Source: Actinophytocola glycyrrhizae
GTDB taxonomy: Bacteria; Actinomycetota; Actinomycetes; Mycobacteriales; Pseudonocardiaceae
Length of the DNA stretch: 64,000 nucleotides
Reading direction: 5' to 3'
Assembly (NCBI RefSeq): GCF_042653545.1
Contig: NZ_JBHSIS010000006.1
Span: 620,001-684,000 of the forward strand
Each line of letters begins with the position of its first letter. Position 1 is the first letter of the stretch. Below the pieces are notes generated by a model. The model saw only the letters and a list, made by a program, of their open reading frames with translations, searched no databases and had not been told where the DNA came from. The position numbers and the translations under genes are program-made. Positions 48,353 through 57,856 of this stretch are shown one piece after another.

Positions 48353-49603
48353 TCAGCGTCGGAAAGTGATGAAACCCGCGTGCGACGCGACAGTCAGGCG
48401 GCGGTTGGCCTCGTCGGGATCGAAACGCGCCGGGTCGAACCGGGCGGGACTGTCCAGCCCGAACCAGTCGAGCATGGACCGGTGCTCCTCGTGACCGGGG
48501 TCGGCGAGGATCTCGGCCAACTGCCGGTATCCCCCCACACCACCGCAGTCCTCCGGCGGGCAGGCACCCTGTCCCGCGACACACCGTGGGTAGCGTTGAC
48601 CGGACTCGGCGACGGTCGCTTCCTCGACGAGGATCTCGTGGTCCCAGCAGTCGCCGAAGTCGTAGGTGTACTCCAGGCGCTCACCCGGTGCCACCAGGTC
48701 GTTCAGCTTCGTCGCGTGTTCGTCGTGGAACCCCAGTTCCGGGTCCGGCACCCCGTAGCTGGTCTGCCCGTCGCTGAAGGCGTGCAGGTGTGCGTTCTGC
48801 CAGCCCATCGTCGCCTGTACCACCTCGTGCAGGCGGTCGAGCCGGATCGTGGCCGGCACCAGCACCCGCCGCCACACCGGCGGATCGTCCGCTTCCACCA
48901 GGGTGATCCTCAGCTGGTAGGCGGGATCACCGGGCTCCGGCTCGTCCAGGAGCCTGCGCATACCGGACCGGCCGAGGTCGGTCAGCGCCGCCGTCTCGTC
49001 CTCGATCGTCACCGCACCCAACCGCCGCAGCGCATCGAGCACGCACTCGGTGTCGCGGTCGTTGCACCTGCGCCAGAGGCCGAGCTGGAACTCGGTGGCA
49101 TCGTCCAGTACGTACGGCGCGGTCGCGACCTCCCAGGCCATCGCGCACAGGCGGCCGACCGGCTGGTCGGCCTGGTACAGCGAGGTCAACATCATACGGC
49201 TGCCGCTCGCGAACTCCGGGCGCAGCGGCGACTCGCTGACCCCGGCAGGCAGAAACGCCTCGCCCATCCGGTCGAACGTCGTGAACAGCGTCAGCCACAG
49301 TGCCCACTCGTCGTCGAGCAGAGCCGCGTTCTTCTTGACCGGCACCAGTTTGTTGCCGAGCTTGCGGACGAGCCGCGCCACCTTCGCCCACTCCACGACG
49401 AGCGTCAGGTTGTACAGTTCCCGGCTCGATCCGGTCCGGTACACGTGATCGCCGATGGCGGGATCGAGCACGTCGCCGGTCCCCAGCAACTCCACCAGCA
49501 CCCGCGCGTCGGTCATGGTGACGCGCCCGGTCTGGGTCAGTTTGCGCCCCGCGCCCACCCAGCTCACGAACGCCCGCACCTGCTCGACCAGCTCCGACTT
49601 CAT
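48353..49603 (-). CDS. plasmid pRiA4b ORF-3-like family protein, long form
   Basis: 416 residues from ATG 49603 with a textbook AGGAGG site. The C-terminal 180 residues match the pRiA4b ORF-3 family: 'YQLRITLVEADDPPVWRRVLVPATIRLDRLHEVVQATMGWQNAHLHAFSDG', 'LEYTYDFGDCWDHEILVEE', 'YPRCVAGQGACPPEDCGGVGGY'. The N-terminal 230 residues are helical and start with a 'FVSWVGAGRKLTQTGRVTMTDARVLVELLGTGD' motif that reappears in the frameshifted gene near 52 kb. The family's function is unknown. Together with its neighbours it forms a minus-strand run from 54.4 to 46.5 kb. Confidence 0.8.
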   Translation of the reverse strand: MKSELVEQVRAFVSWVGAGRKLTQTGRVTMTDARVLVELLGTGDVLDPAIGDHVYRTGSSRELYNLTLVVEWAKVARLVRKLGNKLVPVKKNAALLDDEWALWLTLFTTFDRMGEAFLPAGVSESPLRPEFASGSRMMLTSLYQADQPVGRLCAMAWEVATAPYVLDDATEFQLGLWRRCNDRDTECVLDALRRLGAVTIEDETAALTDLGRSGMRRLLDEPEPGDPAYQLRITLVEADDPPVWRRVLVPATIRLDRLHEVVQATMGWQNAHLHAFSDGQTSYGVPDPELGFHDEHATKLNDLVAPGERLEYTYDFGDCWDHEILVEEATVAESGQRYPRCVAGQGACPPEDCGGVGGYRQLAEILADPGHEEHRSMLDWFGLDSPARFDPARFDPDEANRRLTVASHAGFITFRR

Positions 49604-49638
49604 CCACACCTCCTGGCATCGTGCCCGGAGTCTAGGTG

Positions 49639-50427
49639 TCAGTCGAACAAGCCGCCCTGGACGGGGACATCCTCGGCCGACCTCCGGCCCCACGCCTGGA
49701 TGGTGGCGTCGGGATCCGCGAGGGCCAGCGCTCGCGCACGGCCGGACTCGCCCCATTCGGTCAGCCGTTCGAGCGCCGCCATCCGTGCCGGCTTGCTGGG
49801 CCAGCGCAGGGCGGTCTCCACCACCTCGCGCGCCTGCTCCGGCCCCAGTGCGCCGGTGGCCCGTACCGCACCCGCGGCCACGGCGCTGCCGTGCCTGGCA
49901 GGCAACGCACGCGCGCGCTCCATCACGTCGCCGGGGATGGCCCGCTCCCGGACCAGCACCCGCTCGGCGGCCCAGGTCCGAAGCGGCGGCCACACCCGAC
50001 GTTCGGTGGTGAAGGGCGTGGCCGGATCGGCCCGCACCTGCCGCGGCGGGCGCCGTTCCCCTGGTTCGCCCAGATCGACCTCGACGAGCACGCCGCCCAT
50101 CAGGTCGGCCGGGAGCACGTACCGCACCGTGTCCGACCACAGCAGTTCCTCGGCGAGCCGGTCCTCCTCGGCTTCGCCGAGGATCCCCGTCGCCGCGATG
50201 CCTGCCGGCACGCGGACTCCTGCCCGCCGCCAACGCCAGTCCGTGCACAACAACAACGCCGAGTCGAACGGCGCTGGCTGTCCAGCGTCGTGCAGGCGCC
50301 GGAAGGTGTCGACCGCGACCTCCGGCGGCAGCGCGGGCCCGGAGGGTTCGGTCACCAGCAGCCGCCAGAGTGCCTGCGCGTCCGGCACCTCGGCGACATT
50401 CGCGGTCGACTCGTCACGTGACCACAC
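49639..50427 (-). CDS. hypothetical soluble protein
   Basis: 262 residues. The first half is mixed alpha/beta ('LWRLLVTEPSGPALPPEVAVDTFRRLHDAGQPAPFDSALLLCTDWRWRRAGVRVPAG'). The last 110 residues are helical repeats with a HEAT-like feel ('VMERARALPARHGSAVAAGAVRATGALGPEQAREVVETALRWPSKPARMAALERLTEWGESGRARALALADPD'), ending 'DVPVQGGLFD'. No known family recognised. 35 bases separate it from the next gene on the same strand, so an operon is likely. Confidence 0.6.
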   Translation of the reverse strand: MWSRDESTANVAEVPDAQALWRLLVTEPSGPALPPEVAVDTFRRLHDAGQPAPFDSALLLCTDWRWRRAGVRVPAGIAATGILGEAEEDRLAEELLWSDTVRYVLPADLMGGVLVEVDLGEPGERRPPRQVRADPATPFTTERRVWPPLRTWAAERVLVRERAIPGDVMERARALPARHGSAVAAGAVRATGALGPEQAREVVETALRWPSKPARMAALERLTEWGESGRARALALADPDATIQAWGRRSAEDVPVQGGLFD

Positions 50428-50470
50428 GACTCGTCATTCTCTCCGATCCGGGTCAGCCCACGAGAACCGG

Positions 50471-51742
50471 TCAATGGTCCGCGACCAGCTTACGCAACCG
50501 CTTGTCGACGGCCTCGATGTCGAAGGGCGACGGCTCCTCGGGATCGTCCGGGTCGTAGTACTCGATCGGGTTGTCACCCGTGCCCGCGACGCATTCCGGG
50601 TACGGCAGCGGATGATCGTCCAGAACCTTCTCCAGCACGATCTCGTGCTGCCAGCACGCACCCATGTCGTAGGTGTGGGAGATCTTCGCGCCGCGCTGGG
50701 GCAGTGCCCGGAACAGCGGCATGGCGTCCTCGTCCCCCGTCTCCTCGAGCCGGTGGAAGGGGTCGGCGTACCGGCGATGTCCGACGGTGAACACGTGCAG
50801 GTGGTCGTCGTCCCAACCGAACAACACCGTGATCACCTGATGGAGGAGCCCGAGTGTGGCGTTCTCCGCGAGCAGGACCGTGCGCCAGCATTTCCCGGAC
50901 AGTGAGACCTTGAGCCGCTGAACCGGCACCGGCGTACCGGCCACGGAGGCGAGGGCTTCGGCGACAGCCTCGGCGTGCGGGTGCCCGCTGTCGGCGATCC
51001 GGTCGATCCCGGCGGCATCGAGGAGGTTCATCACGGCGTAGCGCGCCGTGGCGGCACCGTGGCGGACGAGGTCGATGTGGGCGTACTCGGTGGCCAGCCA
51101 GACCAGGTCCTCGGGGGACGGCGGCGGTGCCTGCTCGGCCTGGTACGCCAACGCCCGCACGTGTGCGGCCAGGTTGGGAAACCGTTCGGCGGCGCGGAAG
51201 GCGGCAACCGCCTCGTCCCCCAGGTCACCGATGAGACCGACCGCCGCCACTCGCTCGGCCGGGGACGCTTCAGCGGCGCCCTCGACGAGTTCGGTGACGA
51301 TCCGGGTTCTGGTGCGATCGCCGAACCAGCGGCGGGCCCGGTTCCAGGCGTCGATCTCATCGGCGTCGGCCAGCAGGCCCAACAGGTCGCTCACCGACAT
51401 GCCGGGGGTGATCTGCGGCGGCACCACCCGCCGCAGCTCCGACTCGACCCAGACACCCAGTGGTGTCAACCGCGTCCCCTCGACGGCGCCGAACAGACGC
51501 AGCACGGCCAGCGCCCCATCGACCGGGTGGACGCGGCCATGGCGCTGCGGAGCTGTCCGGTAGGTCCAGTCGCCGCGATCGTGCATGACGTGCTCGACTC
51601 GGTGCCGCAACACCCTCTCGTCGTCAAGCTGGTGCTCGGTCACCTCGGTCAACGTCACCAGTGCGGTGACACGAGGATCGGAGCCGAGCGTGTCACCGGC
51701 CTCGACCTCCAGCAATGCCTGCAGGCCCGCCCAGTGGATCAT
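50471..51742 (-). pseudogene. pRiA4b ORF-3-like protein, C-terminal part of a probably frameshifted gene
   Basis: 423 residues if read from ATG 51742 (MIHWAGLQALLEVEAGDTLGSD..). The last 150 residues are a pRiA4b ORF-3 domain ('QRLKVSLSGKCWRTVLLAENATLGLLHQVITVLFGWDDDHLHVFTVGHRRYADPFHRLEE', 'ISHTYDMGACWQHEIVLEKVL', 'YPECVAGTGDNPIEYYDPDDPEEP'); the middle is helical and winged-helix-like. The start lacks the N-terminal domain seen in the 48.4-49.6 kb paralogue, and there is no ribosome binding site before it. That missing domain lies just upstream in another frame. A one-base shift near 51745 would join them, so this is either a broken gene, a base error or a recoding site. Confidence 0.6.
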
Positions 51743-52043
51743 CCAGTTTGCCCGCCTGAACAGCTCGCTTGCCCGCGACAGCGATCAGGCCGGCGCCGAC
51801 CGCCACGACCCAGGGCAGGTGCACGTCGGAAACGTCGGCGGCCCGTCGAACCTTGCGGACGGGTACCGGCGCGCCCACCGTTCGTGCGGCGTCGGCGACG
51901 TCGACCGGACGAAGCGCTCCACCAGGTGTGACAGGTATGCCGTCCGCACCGACCCATTCGGCCAGACGAACGGCCGACACGATCACAGGGCACGCACTGG
52001 CAGCAGACGAAAGACGGGAAGCCACCCCGATGACGGTATCCAA
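51693..52043 (-). pseudogene. N-terminal part of the frameshifted pRiA4b-like gene
   Basis: Up to 116 residues (TTG 52043; the start is unclear). '..VRLAEWVGADGIPVTPGGALRPVDVADAARTVG..' followed by 'VRRAADVSDVHLPWVVAVGAGLIAVAGKRAVQAGKL' parallels the N-terminus of the paralogue at 48.4-49.6 kb. After 'AGKL' the frame degenerates to Gly/Pro/Arg (DDPLGGPAGIAGGRGR), while the +1 frame continues sensibly as MIHWAGLQALLEVE. The crossover is therefore near 51740-51750. It begins 13 bases after the helicase-associated gene stop. Confidence 0.55.
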
Positions 52044-52056
52044 GGCGCCGCCGGGG

Positions 52057-54360
52057 TCAGCGCGCGGGAGCCACCGACTCGATGTTGGCGACGGTGAACT
52101 CGCGGTCCGCGTCGCGCAGGTAGCAGAACGACTCCAGCCACCGGCCGTGGAGCTGGTGCGGCCGGATCTGTCGCACGGTGTGCCCGCCGTTCTTGTCGCG
52201 GTAGGTGATCAGCACGTCGTCCTGGTTGTCCACGGCATGACTCAGCAGAACCAGTTCCGCGTCGTCGAGGCGCGGGTTGAGCCGGGCGATCAGGTCGAAG
52301 GTACTGCTCGTCGGCGCGCCACGGTCGCCGCCGTCCGGGTCGGCGAACAGTCGCAGGGCCAGCTCCGCGGCGTCGACCACCGGCCTGGTGACGACGACGC
52401 CGGCCTCCTCGGCCCGGTGCTCCCCGCGGCGCTCGACGACCGTCGTGCCGTCGGCCTTCTCGCCGACCGGGGACAGCCCGGCCGCACGCAGCCGCTCGAG
52501 CACGTGGTCCAGCTCGTACGGGCTGGTCAGCACGGTGGGCGCGACCTGGCTGAGCCGGAGCTTCGCCAGTTCCCTGGTGTTGAGGATCTCGGTGGCGAGT
52601 GCCTCGTCGGCGACGACACAGGACCGCGTCGCCCGCACCCGCACCTGCCCGTGCCTGCGGGCGGCGTCGGTGACCAGGTACTCCAGCGGCTGCGGCACGG
52701 CACGGTCGGCGACGGCCGCCAGCTCGGCCAGCAGTTCGGCGGCCGTCCAGCCCGCGTCGAGGGCCGCGCGGACGCTGGCCGGGGTGAACCGCCAGATCGC
52801 GGCGTCGCCGCGAGCCTCGTTGACAGCGGCCGCGGCGAACAGCCGGGACACGGCCGCGGCGGGCTGACCCGTGACGACCGCGGTGAGGTCGGACTGGAGG
52901 ATCACCGTGCATTCGGCTTCCGGCAGCAGGGGCACGCAGCGCCCGGCAGCGTCCGCGGCGACGTCGCCACCGGTCTCGATCGCGGCCAGCACCGCCTCGC
53001 CGAGGCCGGTCAGCCGGTCTCCCGCGACCACCCCGAGCAGTTCGGCCTCCCGGACCGTCGCGGCGATCTTCTCGTCGCGGGCTTCCGGCTCGTAGCCGTG
53101 CAGCGGGCAGAACCAGTCGATCTCGGCGCCGACACCACGCACCGAAAGCCCGGCGCGGGCCTCCCGCAGCATCGCCCGCCGCATGTCCCCGGCCATGGAC
53201 ATCAGCGGCAGCGGCGGCGGCAGCTCCCGGTCGCCGTCGATCTCCCGCATCATCGGTGCGTGCTCGGTTTCGTGCCACGCGATGGCGAGCAGGGCCCACT
53301 GCGCTCCGGGAGCGGCCTCCCGCCACGTCGCGTAGGCGCCGGTCGGGGCGTAGCCGCCGGCCACCTCGCCGAGCAGCCCGGCCTCGAACGCGACGTCGAT
53401 CCACAGCACCAGCACGTCGTCGGGAATCCCGAGTTGTTTGGCGAGCCGACCGCGTTCCCGCGTCCCGACCCCACCTTTCTTCAACGCGGCGATCGGTTTG
53501 CGGCCCGCCTCGTCCAGGAGGGTCGACACCGCCCGCACCGCCTCCCTGGCAGCGGCGGCGGCCGCGGTGGGGGGCAACCCGGCCGCGGTGTCGATCACGG
53601 GCCGCCCGGTCAGGCGGATGTCGTGCTCCACCAGGCAGGCCGCGACCGCCACCTCCCTCGGCACCTCCGGCCGCCGGTTCGCCCGCAGCACGAGACCGGC
53701 CTCGACCAGCATTTCGGTCGGGTCGACCCGGCCGCGCGGAACACCGAACCCGAACATGATCCCGAAGTCGCCGAACCGCAACTCCTCCAGCCGCGCCCGC
53801 GCCGCCGCCGGAAGCCCGCGGATCACGTCCCCCAGCGACCGCGGATCGGCCATCACCTCGCCCAGCCGGGCGACCAGGTCGGCCTTTCGCAACCCGTCCG
53901 CCTCGACCCCCAGCGCCGACAGGCAGGCACGCAGTTCGTCGACGAGCGCCGTCCCGGCCAGTTTCACCACGGACCGCCCACCCCCGACCTCAGCGGTCCA
54001 GTGGTCCCGCAGAACCTCGGGCAGGTGCACGATCTCCCCGTCGGTCCAGGCCAGCCCGGCTCCACACAGGACGGCCACCTCGTCCCGCACGACCTGCTCG
54101 TCGGCCCCCAGCAGTCTCGCGACCGCGGGCACGGTCGCCGCCTCCCCGAGCACGGCCACCGCCTCCCCGACGACCGTCGTGTCCCGGCAGAGGATGAGCA
54201 ACGCGGAACCGACGGACTCGACACCGCCGAGCCGCTGGGCCAACTGCCGGAACCCACGCGGCACCGGCTCACGCCGCACGTCGGGACGCGCGTCCAGCAA
54301 CCGCACCAGCGCGTCCTTGTCCAGAGCAGACAGATAACGGGCGAACGACACGTCACTCAT
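52057..54360 (-). CDS. helicase-associated (XPB/Ssl2-like N-terminal) WYL-type protein
   Basis: 767 residues from ATG 54360 (MSDVSFARYLSALDKDALVRLLDARPDVRREPVPRGFRQLAQRLGG). The C-terminal part has the Helicase_C_3 domain ('PLLPEAECTVILQSDLTAVVTGQPAAAVSRLFAAAAVNEARGDAAIWRFTPASVRAALDAGWTAAELLAEL', then '..LTSPYELDHVLERLRAAGLSP..') and a terminal WYL-like beta domain ('VLITYRDKNGGHTVRQIRPHQLHGRWLESFCYLRDADREFTVANIESV'). Actinomycete homologues usually sit beside an XPB-type DNA repair helicase. Here no such helicase is adjacent; the divergent neighbours are defence-type nucleases. A role in nucleic-acid sensing or regulation is inference. Confidence 0.8.
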   Translation of the reverse strand: MSDVSFARYLSALDKDALVRLLDARPDVRREPVPRGFRQLAQRLGGVESVGSALLILCRDTTVVGEAVAVLGEAATVPAVARLLGADEQVVRDEVAVLCGAGLAWTDGEIVHLPEVLRDHWTAEVGGGRSVVKLAGTALVDELRACLSALGVEADGLRKADLVARLGEVMADPRSLGDVIRGLPAAARARLEELRFGDFGIMFGFGVPRGRVDPTEMLVEAGLVLRANRRPEVPREVAVAACLVEHDIRLTGRPVIDTAAGLPPTAAAAAAREAVRAVSTLLDEAGRKPIAALKKGGVGTRERGRLAKQLGIPDDVLVLWIDVAFEAGLLGEVAGGYAPTGAYATWREAAPGAQWALLAIAWHETEHAPMMREIDGDRELPPPLPLMSMAGDMRRAMLREARAGLSVRGVGAEIDWFCPLHGYEPEARDEKIAATVREAELLGVVAGDRLTGLGEAVLAAIETGGDVAADAAGRCVPLLPEAECTVILQSDLTAVVTGQPAAAVSRLFAAAAVNEARGDAAIWRFTPASVRAALDAGWTAAELLAELAAVADRAVPQPLEYLVTDAARRHGQVRVRATRSCVVADEALATEILNTRELAKLRLSQVAPTVLTSPYELDHVLERLRAAGLSPVGEKADGTTVVERRGEHRAEEAGVVVTRPVVDAAELALRLFADPDGGDRGAPTSSTFDLIARLNPRLDDAELVLLSHAVDNQDDVLITYRDKNGGHTVRQIRPHQLHGRWLESFCYLRDADREFTVANIESVAPAR

Positions 54361-54463
54361 GCCTCGACATTGTGTCCCACCCACCACGCGGCTCGTCGCG
54401 CGCGGTAACGAATCGGCTGCGAACATCGACACCCGCCGGGACCGTTGTCGACGAGGACGAGGC

Positions 54464-56383
54464 ATGAGTTTCCAGACCCCGCACTACTCCATCACGAACC
54501 TGCTCGAATGGGCCGCGTCGGGCCACCTCCAACTACCCGATTTCCAACGGTCCTACAAATGGGACGACGAGCGCATCCGGTCGCTGCTGGTGACGATCCT
54601 CCGCGGTCACCCCATGGGTGTCCTCATGGCACTGGAAGCGGGGGGTGACCAGGTCCGTTTCAAGCCGAAAGCCATCACCGGCGTCACCGCGGCGAGCCAG
54701 GACCCCGTCCTCCTTCTGCTGGACGGTCAGCAGCGCACCACGTCGCTTTTCCAGGCGCTCTCCGGTGACGGCGTGGTCGAGACCGAGGACGAGCGGAAGA
54801 AGAAACTCAGGCGGCGCTACTTCCTCGACATCGAGAAGTCGCTGGGCGACGCACGCGAGCAGGACGAATCGGTTCTGTCCGTCCCGGCGGACGGCAGGAT
54901 CACCGAGAACTTCGGCAAGGATGTCGTGCTGGACCTGTCGACGAAGGAACGTCAGCAGGAACAGGGCATCATGCCGTTCGTCGAGTTGTTCCGGCCCGGT
55001 GGCGCGATGGGCTGGCTGCTGGGCTTCATGAACGCCAAGGGGCCGGACCACACCGCGGCGCGGGCCGAGCTGATGGCCCAGTTCAACGTCAAGGTGATCA
55101 GCGGGATCAACCAGTACCGGATCCCCGCGATCCTGCTGCCCGCGCAGACCAGCAAGGAAGCGGTGGCCACCGTTTTCGAGAAGGTCAACACCGGCGGGCT
55201 GCCACTGAACGTCTTCGAGCTGTTGACGGCCACGTTCGCCGGCGATGCCGCGTACTACGCCGAGCACGGCACCGACTTCCGGCTCGCCGAGGACTGGGAT
55301 GCCACCGCCGCGGTCATCGGTCACCACCCGGTGCTCGCCGGATTCCAGAACACCGACTTCCTGCAGGCCGTGTCGGTGCTCGTGACACTGGCGAAGCGGC
55401 GGCGCGATCTGGCTGCGGGCAAACCGAAACCCACCGCCACCAGCGCGCGCAAGGAGGACATCCTCGCGATGGACCTCGCCGACTACCTTCCTTGGTCGAG
55501 CAAGCTGCGGGACGCGCTGCCCTGGGTCGCCCACTTCCTCAACGGTGAACACATCCACACGGCGCCCGACCTGCCCTACCGCGCTCAGGTGACCGCACTC
55601 GCGGTGATCCGGGTCCTGCTCGGTGACGACATCGACCTGTACGCCGTCCGCGCCCGCGTCCGCCAGTGGTTCTGGTGTGGCGTACTGGGCGAGCAGTACG
55701 GCGGCACGATCGAGACGAAGATCGCCCGCGACGCCGAGCAGACACCACCCTGGGCGATCGCGGCGAAGATCGGCGGTGCGGTCGCGGTGCCCGACACGGT
55801 GAACCGCGCCCAGTTCGCGGAGTCGCGGCTGCTCTCCCTGCGCACGAAGAACGCGGCCGCCTACAAGGGCGTGTACGCGCTGCTCATGTCGCAGGACAAG
55901 CCGTGCGTCGACTGGAAGTTCCACCAGGTCGTCGACAAGGCGTCGTACGAGAGCCTGAAGATCGACATTCATCACGTCTTCCCCAGGAAGTGGTGTCTGG
56001 ACAACGGAATCGCCCCGTCGTACCGCGAGAGCATCATCAACAAGACACCGCTGGGGAAGAAGACCAACATCCAGCTCGGCGGCCTGTCCCCCAAGGACTA
56101 CATGCGCAAACTCGACAGCAACGGACTGACCGCAGACCAGGTCGACGAAATCGTCCGAACCCATGCGATCGATCCCGCGACGTTGCGGTCAGGGGACTTC
56201 GACGGCTACTTCACCGCACGCCGGCATGCCCTCGTCGGACTGATCGTGGGCGCGATGGGCAAGCACGCCAACCGTGACTGGGACGGCGGGGACGAGCGCC
56301 CGGCGGAGGGCCCGGAGGCGTTCGAACCCGAACCCGACGACCACGAGGACGGCGTGTCGGCCGAGGGGGACGAGGAGGACTGA
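54464..56383 (+). CDS. DUF262 / HNH protein (GmrSD-like type IV restriction)
   Basis: 639 residues from ATG 54464. The N-terminal DUF262 (ParB-like) domain shows 'LQLPDFQRSYKWDDERIRSLLVTILRGHPMGVLMALE' and 'LLLLDGQQRTTSLFQAL', the conserved pattern of GmrS-type proteins. The C-terminal third carries an HNH-type nuclease motif ('LKIDIHHVFPRKWCLDNGI.. ..INKTPLGKKTNIQLGGLSPKDYM'), like GmrD/DUF1524. Fused GmrSD enzymes cut modified phage DNA in an NTP-dependent manner. An acidic tail (EPEPDDHEDGVSAEGDEED) ends it. Seven bases separate it from the next gene. Convergent with drmABC, so it looks like part of a defence island. Confidence 0.85.
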   Translation: MSFQTPHYSITNLLEWAASGHLQLPDFQRSYKWDDERIRSLLVTILRGHPMGVLMALEAGGDQVRFKPKAITGVTAASQDPVLLLLDGQQRTTSLFQALSGDGVVETEDERKKKLRRRYFLDIEKSLGDAREQDESVLSVPADGRITENFGKDVVLDLSTKERQQEQGIMPFVELFRPGGAMGWLLGFMNAKGPDHTAARAELMAQFNVKVISGINQYRIPAILLPAQTSKEAVATVFEKVNTGGLPLNVFELLTATFAGDAAYYAEHGTDFRLAEDWDATAAVIGHHPVLAGFQNTDFLQAVSVLVTLAKRRRDLAAGKPKPTATSARKEDILAMDLADYLPWSSKLRDALPWVAHFLNGEHIHTAPDLPYRAQVTALAVIRVLLGDDIDLYAVRARVRQWFWCGVLGEQYGGTIETKIARDAEQTPPWAIAAKIGGAVAVPDTVNRAQFAESRLLSLRTKNAAAYKGVYALLMSQDKPCVDWKFHQVVDKASYESLKIDIHHVFPRKWCLDNGIAPSYRESIINKTPLGKKTNIQLGGLSPKDYMRKLDSNGLTADQVDEIVRTHAIDPATLRSGDFDGYFTARRHALVGLIVGAMGKHANRDWDGGDERPAEGPEAFEPEPDDHEDGVSAEGDEED

Positions 56384-56389
56384 TCCCCC

Positions 56390-57046
56390 ATGACCAGACG
56401 AGACGAAGTCCTCACTCTGCTGTCCAGGAACCCGGACGGTCTCTGCGATGCCGAGCTGGCCCGGCTCACCGGAGCGTCCCACCAGACGATCAACCAGACG
56501 TGCAGGCAGCTCGCGGCCGAGGGCCTCATCCGTCGAGACGGTTTCGGTAGCCCGATCATGAACGTCGGCACCGGGAGCCGGCCGCCGACTCGACCGGCGG
56601 TCACGTCCCAGCGCCCTGACTGGTTCTGGGAGGGCAACGTTCAGGCCGCCATGGTTCGGCACCTGTCGGCCCAGGGCGCGGTCATACGGTCGGTGGCCGA
56701 CACAGCCTCCAAGGCGCGTGGGACCGACATCGTCGCGTCGCTGGACGGTCGCGTCCTGCACGTCGAGGTCAAGGGCTGGCCGTCGGCCACGTACGCCGAT
56801 TCACGCAGAGCCGACGAGGTGAAGAAAACTCCCCCCACGATGCAGGCCACGCACTGGTTCGCAGGCGCCGTGCTGAGCGCCCTCCGGTCGCGCGGCAGGC
56901 ATCCCACCGATCGTGTGCTGATCGTGTTCCCCGACTTTCCGCGCTACCGGAACCTGTCCGACGAGACCGCCGCCACCCTGCGGACGATCGGCATCGAGAC
57001 CTGGTTCGTCGAGGAGTCGGGAGCCGTGCACGTCCACACCGGATGA
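56390..57046 (+). CDS. winged-helix PD-(D/E)XK nuclease, DUF262 partner
   Basis: 218 residues. Residues 1-55 form a winged helix (DEVLTLLSRNPDGLCDAELARLTGASHQTINQTCRQLAAEGLIRRD). Residues 75-215 look like a restriction-endonuclease fold: 'KARGTDIVASLDGRVLHVEVKGW' supplies Asp113, Glu126 and Lys128, the D-x(n)-E-x-K catalytic pattern. Later 'RVLIVFPDFPRYRNL' fits the remaining core strand. A GAGGAGG site overlaps the end of the DUF262 gene, so they are co-translated. It probably binds and cuts DNA as part of the same defence module; whether it acts with DISARM next door is unknown. Confidence 0.75.
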   Translation: MTRRDEVLTLLSRNPDGLCDAELARLTGASHQTINQTCRQLAAEGLIRRDGFGSPIMNVGTGSRPPTRPAVTSQRPDWFWEGNVQAAMVRHLSAQGAVIRSVADTASKARGTDIVASLDGRVLHVEVKGWPSATYADSRRADEVKKTPPTMQATHWFAGAVLSALRSRGRHPTDRVLIVFPDFPRYRNLSDETAATLRTIGIETWFVEESGAVHVHTG

Positions 57047-57064
57047 CGTCGGCATCCCGTCCGG

Positions 57065-57856
57065 TCACCGTGGAACCCGGCCGAGGCAACGCGCGTGTTC
57101 CTTCATCAGCGACCGGAAATGCCGGTCGAGTCGACCCGCGGTGTCCACGTCCCGCAGCAGCACACCGACCTCGATGTTGTCCGCCATGCCGCGGTCGGTG
57201 AAGTTGGCGCTGCTGAGCAGCGCCACCGCCGCGTCGGCGACGAGCACCTTCGCGTGCAGCGCGGCCCCGCTCCTCCGCCGGTTCTCGACCGGCCAGTGCC
57301 ACAGGGCGGCCCGGTCGGCAAGTGCGCTGAAGGCGCCCGAACCCGGGCCTCCGCGTAACCGGCCACCACTGTCCTCGGTGGTCTCGAGTACGAGATCCAC
57401 TTCGACACCGCGGGCCACCGCGGCCTCAAGTTCGCGCACGACCTCGGCGACGCCGTGCGCGGCGAAGCTGACCAGCAGCACACGCTCGGTGGCGGCACGC
57501 ACGATGTCGACCACGACGCTGCTGGTCAACCGGACCGCGACCGCCGACGTGGTCGGCCCGGTCACCACCAGACGAGGACGGTCCCGCTCGGCATCCTCGT
57601 GCACGGTCGCGGCGGCGGACAGTGCAAGCGACACAGCCGACCCGTGCAGTCCCGGCGCATGTCGGCGCCAGAGCGTCATCAGTTGTCCGGCTGCCGCCGT
57701 GACACCGGAGCCTGCGTGCGTGTCGATCAGTTCGGCTTCCACCGCGGAGTGCGGGCTTGGTGCGCCGTCCAGCACTGCACACCAGGAGCGCACCTGCCCC
57801 GAGGAAAGCCGTCCGGCCAGGACTGCCAGTTCCGCACCGAGCCGCTGGGTGTTCAC
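57065..57856 (-). CDS. drmC: DISARM protein DrmC, phospholipase D-like
   Basis: 263 residues from GTG 57856, overlapping the drmB stop (GTGA). One HKD motif is clear: His201, Lys203, Asp208 in 'HAKVLVADAAVALLSSANFTDRGMADNIEVGVLL'. A single HKD with the trailing 'SSANFT' fits PLD-family nucleases that act as dimers, as in DrmC. The N-terminal half is helical. Its place as third gene after drmA and drmB supports the assignment. It ends 18 bases from the convergent winged-helix nuclease. Confidence 0.85.
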   Translation of the reverse strand: MNTQRLGAELAVLAGRLSSGQVRSWCAVLDGAPSPHSAVEAELIDTHAGSGVTAAAGQLMTLWRRHAPGLHGSAVSLALSAAATVHEDAERDRPRLVVTGPTTSAVAVRLTSSVVVDIVRAATERVLLVSFAAHGVAEVVRELEAAVARGVEVDLVLETTEDSGGRLRGGPGSGAFSALADRAALWHWPVENRRRSGAALHAKVLVADAAVALLSSANFTDRGMADNIEVGVLLRDVDTAGRLDRHFRSLMKEHARCLGRVPR

